Part shown: in pieces, positions 1-9,969 of the stretch
How positions within the stretch are numbered: the first letter of the stretch is position 1
Layout: each line of letters opens with the position of its first letter
Assembly: GCA_009746045.1 (NCBI GenBank)
Contig: RPFO01000117.1
Location: 89,939 to 153,938, forward strand
Direction of reading: 5' to 3'
Length of the DNA stretch: 64,000 nucleotides
Source of the DNA: Mesostigma viride
Taxonomy: Eukaryota; Streptophyta; Mesostigmatophyceae; Mesostigmatales; Mesostigmataceae
The notes under the pieces: generated by a model
Database searches by the model: none
What the model saw: only the letters and a program-made list of their open reading frames with translations
What the model was told of the DNA's origin: nothing
Program-made: the position numbers and the translations under genes

Positions 1-3000
1 GCTTTAAAGGACGCATGGTCCAGGTACACAGCAATAGAACCTCTCCCTGGTATGGACAAGTCTCAGTTGCATAGAGCTATATTAATAGCACAAGCCAGGT
101 ACTACCCAGTAGAAGCACTGCTGTTAGATCAGCAATTTAGTTGCCTTGCTGGGGCAGAGGGCTGTGAAGCTATAGACCTGGCTGGGCTAGAAGATCATGA
201 GAGACAAGGTATCATTGAGAGGGCAATTAGGTCTATCAAAACCTTGGTAGCCAAAGAAGGTGAGAACCTGTTAGCTGACAGTGGGTCATACGCTGATAGG
301 GCACTGTGGGCTACTAAGATATGCCAGATACTCAATAGACGACCACTCCTGCAGACACCCTATGGTATTATCACACCAGATGGGTTACAGGCTGGGATAT
401 ACCCACCTGAGGTACTAGCTGTGTACAATGCACAGCGTGCCCACGCTGCCAGCAGATTGGCAGCCAAGGATGCCAAGCATCCACGCCCCTCCTTCAAGGA
501 AGGGGACACAGTTCTCTTCTATAAGGAGTCAGGGCTAGGGAAGGTTGGGACATGGTTAGGCCCAGCCACTATCCTTAAGTTTTCCAGCACAGGCAAGACT
601 GTGCATGTGAAACACAATGACACTGGGCATGTGCACAAGTGCTCACCTCACAGGATTAAATTGTATTACACTCCACTGTCAGACGTGGCAGAGGAGGAAG
701 AGCTGATGGTCGACAGCTCAGTACAGTTGCCTGGTATATCTGGAGTACCCAGTGAGTGGTTGTTTGGAACACACACTGGTGAGTGTGATAGCCACAACAC
801 ATGTGCACCCCAGGTCACCCTCAGTGAGCCTAGCCAGCCACAGCAGGTTAGACCACCTGTCAACGAGGGCACTAACCAAGAAGGTGGTCAGCAAGACAGC
901 ACACCTTCAGCGGTACCAGCTCAACCCATACCTACCGTGTCCAAACATGGGCTAGCAGAAGCGGTCCGCATACTGCAAGCAGCGCATAGAGCCAAAGCTC
1001 ACACTGCTGCAGGGTCAGCCAAAGTGAGTAGGGCAGGTCACAGCGACAACAATCCAGCTCTAGTCGCGGTTGACACCCAAGCTCAGGTTAGCATCATCAG
1101 TGCATTGGCTGTACCACACCTAGAGTTAGAGCCTTCCCCTTGGCAACGGGTGGCTGATTTCTCTGGGCAGGCTAGCTTGACTGTTAAAGGTCAGGTTACC
1201 TTAAACATTCTTGGTATCCCCACACCTTTTCAGGTACTGGAAGGATACACAGGAAATGCTTTGTTGGGTGATCCATTTATTTCTTACCCAGGTGTCACCA
1301 TCTCTTGTGATAGGCTTGAGGTACAGGGCCTGGGTGGGGTGTCACTTGATCATTTTCAGGTACCACTCCAGACTTTGGTTGACACACAGCCAGCCACTGT
1401 CAAATTTGTTGCACCTAAGTATGCACCTGGGCACGAGCCACGTGTGGCAGATTTGGTGCACAGTCAGAAACTGCACCCCAAAGCATTTGGATTGGGAAAG
1501 TATGATGTTGCAAAAATGTCTCCCCTCTCCTATGAGCAGATTGTCCAGGACTGTCAAACTCAGGAAGGTTTCACTAAGTGGGTTGAAGCTTTTAGAAAGG
1601 CTATGGATGAATGGGTGGTTCCAGATCCACGTAGTCCCACCCACACACCTCCAGTCACTCCCTTAGAGCGTAAGCCCAACGGGAGCAAGCACCTAAGACT
1701 TAAGTTCGTGTGCAAGCACAAGCAAGCAGCAGATGGCTCTGTCATTTTCCATGCTAGGCCTTGTGTGACTGAGTTTAAGGGATCCACTGATTTGACAGAG
1801 GCAGACCTGTATACACCTGGCATTCAGCAAACTTCTCTTAAAATTTTGCTGTCTGTTTTTCTAGGGCACATCAATCAAGGTGATGATTATGTGTGCAAAG
1901 CCACTGACATTAAACGTGCATTTCTGAAAGGCTCACCTGAAATAGCTGAGCAAGTTTGGCATGGGAAGGTGTATGTGGTCAACACACCTCAGGTGTGGTC
2001 TAAGGATATCCCACAACCATTTCTGAAAGCCAACATAGGAGTGGAAGGTCTGCAATCTGCTCCTAGAATTTTCAGAATGTCAGCTCAAGCTGTGTTTGAG
2101 AAGCTAGGTGCTCGGTATGATGACATAGACCCTTGCTTCTTTGTTGTCCCTCACCCTCATGGCATGATCATGTTTGTGTGGCATGGGGATGATCAGCTTA
2201 TTGCTGGGCCTAGGCAGGCTGTGGATGATTTTATTGCCAACGTGTCTAAGTCTTTTGAGATTGGCAAGCAGCTAGAGCTGGGCACCATTGCTATTAAGTT
2301 CTGTGGCACAATGTTGCAGCTTCAGAAGCAAGCAGATCAGTGGGTCTGTGCAATGTACTCTCCATCAGATTACATGCACAGTTGTAAGGAAGTGCTGCAG
2401 ACTAAAATCAAACCTTGTGACTGTCCCACCATTAGGGGCAAGCTGGGGTGGTTGTGTTCTACTTGTGCACCACACTTGGCAGTAGTCAGCAGGGTTGATG
2501 ATGCAGTTCTTATGCAGGTAGGCCACAAGGCTATCAACAAGCTCCTGCAGGCTGGTCCACCCCTTATCTTGCATTCCCTGGAACTCTTTAAGCCCATTCA
2601 CATTCAGGCTATAATGGACAGTTCCATGGAATCACGGCAGATTACTCAACTGCAGGCTAGGGAGGCTGGCTTATTTTTTGTACAAAATGCTGACCAACCC
2701 ATGTCACTCATCTCATGGTATAGCAGGCTACATAGGCGTAAAGCTGTTAGTAGCAATGCTGCTGAGTGCAGGGCAGTTGTGTCAGCTGTGCTACATGCCA
2801 GGTATCTCAATCATGTCCTGGTTTGGTTACAGAAGCAAGCAGGCAGTCAGGCTGGGGTGGTGGCTCACTTGCACACCGACAGTCAATCTCTCCTCAGTTT
2901 CCTTGACAACCCTTATGCTGTGCATACTGATTTGGACTGGGTGATCCTGAAACAGGAGTGCACCTACTGGGAGTCTACCAATCATGTGCCGGACAAGGCC

Positions 3001-3120
3001 AACGCCGCGGATGCGTTGACCAAGGTGCCCCAGCTAGCACCTGAGCAGTACCAACTGCTCTATCACATGATGAACCCCTACGGCAAGCAGGCCAGCCTGC
3101 CCCCGCCGGTAGACACCTAG
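1..3120 (+). CDS. pol: Ty1/copia-type retrotransposon pol, copy 1 (5' end outside window)
   Basis: The frame is open from base 1 to a TAG at 3118-3120, so the 5' end lies outside the window. Domains in order: the end of an integrase core (catalytic Asp in LLLDQQF near 127-147, Glu in GIIERAIR near 211-234); a GPF/Y-like module (WLGPATILKF, 550-580); a retropepsin-like domain (VDTQAQVSII from 1069, ALLGDPFI near 1258-1281); reverse transcriptase (ATDIKRAFLKG near 1900-1932, GLQSAPRIF near 2047-2073, HGDDQLIAG near 2182-2208); and RNase H (SSNAAECRAV, HTDSQSLLSF, ADALTK near 3010-3027). Integrase before RT is the Pseudoviridae order. The protease-like domain between integrase and RT is unusual. 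No internal stop or frameshift is seen, so the sequence is young. Host: nuclear DNA; the product would copy and insert the element. Confidence 0.93.
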   Translation, partial: ALKDAWSRYTAIEPLPGMDKSQLHRAILIAQARYYPVEALLLDQQFSCLAGAEGCEAIDLAGLEDHERQGIIERAIRSIKTLVAKEGENLLADSGSYADRALWATKICQILNRRPLLQTPYGIITPDGLQAGIYPPEVLAVYNAQRAHAASRLAAKDAKHPRPSFKEGDTVLFYKESGLGKVGTWLGPATILKFSSTGKTVHVKHNDTGHVHKCSPHRIKLYYTPLSDVAEEEELMVDSSVQLPGISGVPSEWLFGTHTGECDSHNTCAPQVTLSEPSQPQQVRPPVNEGTNQEGGQQDSTPSAVPAQPIPTVSKHGLAEAVRILQAAHRAKAHTAAGSAKVSRAGHSDNNPALVAVDTQAQVSIISALAVPHLELEPSPWQRVADFSGQASLTVKGQVTLNILGIPTPFQVLEGYTGNALLGDPFISYPGVTISCDRLEVQGLGGVSLDHFQVPLQTLVDTQPATVKFVAPKYAPGHEPRVADLVHSQKLHPKAFGLGKYDVAKMSPLSYEQIVQDCQTQEGFTKWVEAFRKAMDEWVVPDPRSPTHTPPVTPLERKPNGSKHLRLKFVCKHKQAADGSVIFHARPCVTEFKGSTDLTEADLYTPGIQQTSLKILLSVFLGHINQGDDYVCKATDIKRAFLKGSPEIAEQVWHGKVYVVNTPQVWSKDIPQPFLKANIGVEGLQSAPRIFRMSAQAVFEKLGARYDDIDPCFFVVPHPHGMIMFVWHGDDQLIAGPRQAVDDFIANVSKSFEIGKQLELGTIAIKFCGTMLQLQKQADQWVCAMYSPSDYMHSCKEVLQTKIKPCDCPTIRGKLGWLCSTCAPHLAVVSRVDDAVLMQVGHKAINKLLQAGPPLILHSLELFKPIHIQAIMDSSMESRQITQLQAREAGLFFVQNADQPMSLISWYSRLHRRKAVSSNAAECRAVVSAVLHARYLNHVLVWLQKQAGSQAGVVAHLHTDSQSLLSFLDNPYAVHTDLDWVILKQECTYWESTNHVPDKANAADALTKVPQLAPEQYQLLYHMMNPYGKQASLPPPVDT

Positions 3121-4559
3121 TCCACCCCTCCCCAGGGAGGGTGGCTAGTCTCCCCACCCCTACTATGGGGCAACCCCTGTCAGGGGGTAGGGGTACCCAG
3201 ACCCAGGCCCAGGCCACGGGGTGTCTTATCATCAGCACTAGCTCCTGGGGAGGAGCTGAACCTGTATGCCTTGTAAGCCCTGTTTTATGGTGAATAAATG
3301 GAGTCTCTTTGACCTCGTCTCTCTCATGGAATTTCGTTAGCTCGTCTCTTGGGAGGTGAGCTGTCAATCCTTCACAAGTGTGTCATTGTGTCAGTCATGG
3401 TGACAGTACTTGTACATGGCATTGTTATGTGGCTGGGTCATGTTCATGGTTACCTTGTACATGTGCATGTGCATGTGCATGTAACGTGTGACAGTCTTAG
3501 TCCTGTGACTGTGCCTGTTGTGTTTATGCTGCCATCTGGTCCCAGGACCTGTGGTAGGGTGATGGGCAGTCCACCCATTCGCCATGTGCAAATCAAGTGG
3601 AGAACCAGTTCCCACTTGTCAGTTGCCTGTGCTTACCACCATGTGGCACTCACAGGTATCTGGCTGCTCTGGCCCAGGTCAGCAGTGGCAAAACATCAGG
3701 TCCTAAGCACCTGGGGAAGACCTCTGGTTTCACTAGAGTCATCCCATTGGTTTTTGGGAAGTGGATGTTGCATGGGGTTCCATCCACAAGTGGCAATCAA
3801 GCCCCCCTTTTTCTACCATCTGCAGTGACAGATGCCAGGGAAATGACGACAATTCGCTCCTTCAAAGATGGAAACTGGGCACTCCTTATATGCTGTGACA
3901 TGTGACTTGCATGACGTCCTGTGTGACGAATGGCCGCAGTACCTCATTTATGTTTTCCCCACTATTGAGGGGGAGGAACCCCCGTAGTGCTTGGCAGGGT
4001 TAAATCAGCAGTCAGCATCAGTATAGTCCGTTTCTGGGGCCCTTCTCTAATCCAGTTGTGACTGTATGGGCTCTGGTTGCCTTGCAACGGTTGGTAGGTC
4101 AGACTTGGAGCATGTTCCAATCTGAAAGAAAACATAATGGGAGTTAGCTGAGATACCTCGAGGCTGACTTGTGGCCGGAGCCACACAGGGGAACATACAG
4201 TGTGACCGGAGTTATTCTGGCGGAGACAGAATAACGGTGCCGAGCGCCGGTTGTGGCGCGACGCACACACGTGTACGCAAGTTACGTAGCTAGCAACTAG
4301 TCTAGTGGACGTTGTGCGTAGTAACGTTGCTCCAGGTCTAGAAGCCTCTAGAACCTGGACACGTGGCGGACAAGTGAGCGTAGTCCAGTTGTCCTAGGGA
4401 TCTCGTGTGAGTGATGTGTCCACGACATATAATGTGTGCCCACATATGGAGTGAATAATGACAAGGAACGCCCGATCCCTGGCGTTGCTGCAGCCATCAT
4501 TCTCACACTGAGTCCCCAACGTCTCCGACGTACATCTATATATCTAACTTGGATTAGAC
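3121..4559 (+). mobile_element. Non-coding segment between the two copia copies; probably holds a shared LTR
   Basis: This stretch separates the pol stop of copy 1 from the gag start of copy 2. It should hold the 3' UTR, a polypurine tract (candidates GGGGAGGAGC near 3246-3255 or GGGGGTAGGGG near 3183), one LTR and the primer binding site. An AATAAA signal is at 3293-3298, and TATA-like strings are near 4426 and 4532. A second copy of these bases does not occur in the window, so the LTR ends cannot be fixed by comparison. A tandem pair sharing one LTR is the simplest reading, but it is an inference. Small ORFs here look random. Confidence 0.5.
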
Positions 4560-7500
4560 ATGGCGCCGAAGAACTCGGAAGCTAAGAACAACAATGTCCG
4601 TCCCACCCTTCAGCGGGGAGGGGCAGGAAACGGTCGGGGTCGGCCTCCCGCTAACCGGGAGCCCCCCATTACCACGAGACTGCCTTTCACGGCGTCTCAG
4701 AGGAGAATGTCTCCTCGCAGTTCCCCACCGCGGGAGCGTGACGAAAATGTCACCTACCGCATGGTGGTGGCGGACAACCCTCGCCGGCAGCGTGAAGCTG
4801 TCGCTGCCGAGGAGTCTGCCCCCCAGGGGAACCGGGGCACCGGGACTCGCAACGAGTCCGAGGTTGCCCCGCACCTCATGCCACCCGCCCCAGGGCGACA
4901 GGTGGAAGAGGATTCCTCCTCTATGGAGGAGGGGGAGGCTTCACCCTCTCCTAGGAGAGAGGTGACCTCCGGCCAGACGAGGTCATCGTCTGGCAATACC
5001 TCTGTCGGGAGGGCGCTGGCAGGCATGAGCCTCGGCGCGAACCCGACCCCTGCGTCCCAGGACGCAGGTGAGGTTTATGTTGACGGTTGGGGCCAGCTCC
5101 CCTTCAAGATCCCGGTGCGTAATGCACCAAATTTTCTGCCTTTCGACGGCTGGCGACTCCGCCAGCAGAGTACCCTCCCTGGCGGCTTCGTCCTGACCAA
5201 GTTCGCGGTTCAGGCGGTGGCGGCCGAGCTCCCGGAGGACGTCCATTGTCGTTTTTCGCATGTTCAGGTTGCGATTTTGATCCGGCTGTACTTCTTGGCC
5301 GTGAGACAAGGAGTAACGGCTCTCGACATGTATTCGGAGGCTCGCCAGGTGGCAGCGGCCACGGTGGTGGCCAAGCCACCTCGGCCGGCCGAGGAGATGC
5401 CAAGGATGCCACCTGTCGTGCCAGTCGGCTGGGGACCTGCGACGGCATCCCCTGGTTCGGCAGCGACATCGACTGCGTCGCAGCAGCTGGCTGCAACTGT
5501 GTCGCCCCCGGCGTCGGCGGCGACCTTGCCGGCCGCGGCATCCAAGACTGCAGCACCGGTGGGCGCCCCGTCTTCTCCAGCGGTGGCAGCGACAGCGACA
5601 GCGACAGCGACAGCAGCAGCGACAGCGACAGCGGCAGCGACCCCTAGGCGGGCGGAGGGCAAGCGCCAGCCGCCTCCCCACGACACACCCGCCGCTGAGT
5701 CGGCACCGTCGGCATCAGCCGACAACACCAACGCCATCACCACCCACCCCCCACGAAGGCGGGTGCTTCGGCACCCCCATCGCAGTCCCAAGCCCCCGGC
5801 AGGGCCGGCAAGGGACCTGCCACGGCCCAGGCCGTGGCAAGGGATCATCCATCTCCCCCAGGGGAGGAGGATGTGGCCATGGAGACAGCCGAGGCACGCA
5901 TCCCTGGGGATGACGTCGTCTCACTCCGTGAGCCAACCCTTTGGCGCGCAGTCCAGCGCTGCGCCCAGGGTATCCAAGGGGTGGCCAGCGAGAGGCTGGA
6001 CGACAGGTTGGCTGAACACACCAGCCTGTTGTGTGCGATCATCTATCATTTGCTCGATCAACCCTCGATTGAGCCGATGACCAGGAGGATGTGCGAGGCA
6101 CTCCTGCCCGCCCTGCAGACCTTGCTGCGAGGCAAGAAGATCAGGGTGAACCTGGGCGTGATGGTGGAGATGGTGCAGACGTTGCACCGGGTGTGCATGC
6201 AGCAAGCAAGTATGTATCTCCCCACTTGGTTGCGTGTACAGACAGGTAGCCAGCAGGGGGGGACGTGCAGCAGACAAGCTCATCTAGCAGTGAGGATAGT
6301 GATGTTTCTCTCACCCCTACCTTTGAGCAATGGGAAGCAGCTAGGGCACGCAAGAGGCAGGCACAGAGTCAGGGTGTGCAGGGGGGCATGGACATGTCAT
6401 CTTCACCAACACATGTTGTGCAGGCACCTAACCCCCCAGTGCAGCCAGCCACGCGTAGCAGGCCCTCACAGGTCTCACCTAGCATCCCAAACACTGCCAA
6501 TGCTGCTACATCCCCAGGCAGGTCTTCCTCTCCCTCTCCCTCTTCACCATCTCAGGATTGGCCAGTCTATAACGAGCATAGGCCAATTGACAGGATTATG
6601 GTGAGGGGGCTGCCAGAGGGGTATACTAGGCAGCAGGGTGCTCAGCTTCTTCTCTCTCTCAAGCTTGCTAGGGAGGAGCTGAATATCAAGAACTGGTTTG
6701 GGGCACTCATGCAGGGTGATTTCTTCCACCAATCCAATCCCTCCATCCAGCACTTGGTATCCATATATCAGCAAAGATATCCCAGGTGGCAGGATACACA
6801 GGGTAGGGAGCCATGGGAGAATTTTCTGCGTGATCTGCATGAACTGTTGTCTGCTCCCACCACTGTTGACATGTACTCTGCGTTTAACTGGGTGAAAACC
6901 TATAAGGTAGAAACTCAGAACTATGTAGCAGAGATTAAGAAGTGGGAACTTGCAGTGAAGGCCCACCCCGAGGTTAGCAAGCTAGATCACAAGTGGCTTG
7001 TTCATTCCCTGCTCGAGAAGCTTAACCTTGATCGTAACACCTTTGCCATGATCACCACAGGCTTGGCCACCCATTGGGAGTCGATGAAAGAGGCTCTCGA
7101 TTATGTTAAGTTAGCCCTGGGTCCACTGTGTCAGGACTCAGCCCCTCCCCCCTCTACCTCTTCCCCCCCTGCGGTCAAGCGGGCACGGGGGGAGGAATCA
7201 GATGAGGAGGGTAAGGCCAGGAAGGCCAAGGACAAGCGTCCTGTGACGCTAGGGGAGGTGAAGACTCTTATGAGTCAGTTTGTTAAGAGCCTCAAGGGCA
7301 AGGGCAAGGGCAAGGGCAAGGGCAAGGGCAAGGGGCAGGGGAAGGGGAAGGGTAGGTCATCCCCCCCAGGGGGGAACGCTAACAAGTCTTCTGGGGCTGG
7401 GTCCTCCACCCCCAAGAAGGATGTGAAATGTGTGCGTTGTGGGCGTCGTGGACACAGCAAGGACAAGTGCCACAAACACAAGGAGCACCTGGCGCACCTG

Positions 7501-7686
7501 GAGGTGCTCTGCCACAAGTGCCTGGGACCGCCTCACGGGGACCCCGCCAAGTGCACCAAGGAGCCGTGGCAGCCCCTCAATGTAAGTCCTCACACCCTCA
7601 CACGTGTCATGATGAGTCGTGTCCCCTACACCACCCAATATCCAGCTCCACTGCCCAGGCAGGGACACAGGATGGGAGGATGTTGA
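4560..7686 (+). CDS. gag: Copia-type gag / nucleocapsid region of copy 2, in three frames
   Basis: Three open segments follow one another. Segment 1 runs from ATG 4560 to about 5750 and is rich in R, P, S and A, with alanine/threonine repeats near 5580-5645. Segment 2 (about 5751-6209) reads on in another frame from a C6 run at 5747-5752. Segment 3 (about 6256-7686) holds the capsid-like part (LPEGYTRQQGAQ, NWFGALMQGDFF), a Lys-Gly run at 7297-7350 and zinc knuckles: CVRCGRRGHSKDKC, a good C-x2-C-x4-H-x4-C, then CHKCLGPPHGDPAKC with one extra spacing residue. A GTATGT at 6210 with AGs at 6252-6256 could splice segment 2 to 3 in frame, and GTAAGT at 7581 could splice gag to pol; otherwise frameshifts are needed. 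The zinc knuckle and the pol that follows identify the region as gag. Confidence 0.75.
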
Positions 7687-9969
7687 CAGGATGTCAAGTT
7701 AATTCTGTTACCTCTCACTCTCCACCTTCATGCTCAGCTGTCAAGGCTGTAAGCAAGGTTGGCAAAGTGCTGAAGTATTACACAGAAACCTCTGACAGTG
7801 AACCCAGGTTCACCTCCTTGATACCCAAGGTGTCCAGGGTCATGACCCAAGCTCTTAGTAACATCAGTTATGAGGAGCTGGCATTGCAACTGCACTTACT
7901 GTATGGTCATGAGACATGTGCAGAGGTGGTAGCAGCTGCATTGGGAGGTACGGCACTCAGGAAGGCATGTCAGCTGATCAGAAAACACTGTCAGCACTGC
8001 CAAATGTATGCACCTAAACCACCCAAGTGGCATGTAGCTACACCACCTAAGTGCAAGGGCAGAGTGGTCGGGGATGTGTTCCATATTAAGGGACAGCCCT
8101 ATCTGGCTTTAAAGGACGCATGGTCCAGGTACACAGCAATAGAACCTCTCCCTGGTATGGACAAGTCTCAGTTGCATAGAGCTATATTAATAGCACAAGC
8201 CAGGTACTACCCAGTAGAAGCACTGCTGTTAGATCAGCAATTTAGTTGCCTTGCTGGGGCAGAGGGCTGTGAAGCTATAGACCTGGCTGGGCTAGAAGAT
8301 CATGAGAGACAAGGTATCATTGAGAGGGCAATTAGGTCTATCAAAACCTTGGTAGCCAAAGAAGGTGAGAACCTGTTAGCTGACAGTGGGTCATACGCTG
8401 ATAGGGCACTGTGGGCTACTAAGATATGCCAGATACTCAATAGACGACCACTCCTGCAGACACCCTATGGTATTATCACACCAGATGGGTTACAGGCTGG
8501 GATATACCCACCTGAGGTACTAGCTGTGTACAATGCACAGCGTGCCCACGCTGCCAGCAGATTGGCAGCCAAGGATGCCAAGCATCCACGCCCCTCCTTC
8601 AAGGAAGGGGACACAGTTCTCTTCTATAAGGAGTCAGGGCTAGGGAAGGTTGGGACATGGTTAGGCCCAGCCACTATCCTTAAGTTTTCCAGCACAGGCA
8701 AGACTGTGCATGTGAAACACAATGACACTGGGCATGTGCACAAGTGCTCACCTCACAGGATTAAATTGTATTACACTCCACTGTCAGACGTGGCAGAGGA
8801 GGAAGAGCTGATGGTCGACAGCTCAGTACAGTTGCCTGGTATATCTGGAGTACCCAGTGAGTGGTTGTTTGGAACACACACTGGTGAGTGTGATAGCCAC
8901 AACACATGTGCACCCCAGGTCACCCTCAGTGAGCCTAGCCAGCCACAGCAGGTTAGACCACCTGTCAACGAGGGCACTAACCAAGAAGGTGGTCAGCAAG
9001 ACAGCACACCTTCAGCGGTACCAGCTCAACCCATACCTACCGTGTCCAAACATGGGCTAGCAGAAGCGGTCCGCATACTGCAAGCAGCGCATAGAGCCAA
9101 AGCTCACACTGCTGCAGGGTCAGCCAAAGTGAGTAGGGCAGGTCACAGCGACAACAATCCAGCTCTAGTCGCGGTTGACACCCAAGCTCAGGTTAGCATC
9201 ATCAGTGCATTGGCTGTACCACACCTAGAGTTAGAGCCTTCCCCTTGGCAACGGGTGGCTGATTTCTCTGGGCAGGCTAGCTTGACTGTTAAAGGTCAGG
9301 TTACCTTAAACATTCTTGGTATCCCCACACCTTTTCAGGTACTGGAAGGATACACAGGAAATGCTTTGTTGGGTGATCCATTTATTTCTTACCCAGGTGT
9401 CACCATCTCTTGTGATAGGCTTGAGGTACAGGGCCTGGGTGGGGTGTCACTTGATCATTTTCAGGTACCACTCCAGACTTTGGTTGACACACAGCCAGCC
9501 ACTGTCAAATTTGTTGCACCTAAGTATGCACCTGGGCACGAGCCACGTGTGGCAGATTTGGTGCACAGTCAGAAACTGCACCCCAAAGCATTTGGATTGG
9601 GAAAGTATGATGTTGCAAAAATGTCTCCCCTCTCCTATGAACAGATTGTCCAGGACTGTCAAACTCAGGAAGGTTTCACTAAGTGGGTTGAAGCTTTTAG
9701 AAAGGCTATGGATGAATGGGTGGTTCCAGATCCACGTAGTCCCACCCACACACCTCCAGTCACTCCCTTAGAGCGTAAGCCCACCGGGAGCAAGCACCTA
9801 AGACTTAAGTTCGTGTGCAAGCACAAGCAAGCAGCAGATGGCTCTGTCATTTTCCATGCTAGGCCTTGTGTGACTGAGTTTAAGGGATCCACTGATTTGA
9901 CAGAGGCAGACCTGTATACACCTGGCATTCAGCAAACTTCTCTTAAAATTTTGCTGTCTGTTTTTCTAG
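7580..9969 (+). pseudogene. pol: Copia-type pol, copy 2, truncated inside reverse transcriptase
   Basis: The frame is open from 7428, overlapping the end of gag in the -1 frame. Pol-like sequence starts near 7680. The integrase zinc region (GHETC near 7908, KHCQHC near 7985-8002) is followed by the integrase core (GDVFHIKG near 8068, LKDAWSRY), the GPF/Y-like module and the protease-like domain. Bases 8106-9969 repeat bases 1-1864 with two differences by eye: 1536/9641 G to A (silent) and 1679/9784 A to C (Asn to Thr). At 9970 the match stops in the RT domain, after TTTTTCTAG, and about 25 unrelated bases lead into the minisatellite. RT motif C and RNase H are lost, so this copy cannot make a full polymerase. 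Confidence 0.88.

Noticed and set aside
4560..4575. Primer binding site TGGCGCC at the gag start
   Set aside because: TGGCGCCGAAGAAC resembles the start of a lysine-tRNA type site, but it overlaps the gag ATG and the LTR end is unknown, so it may be chance.
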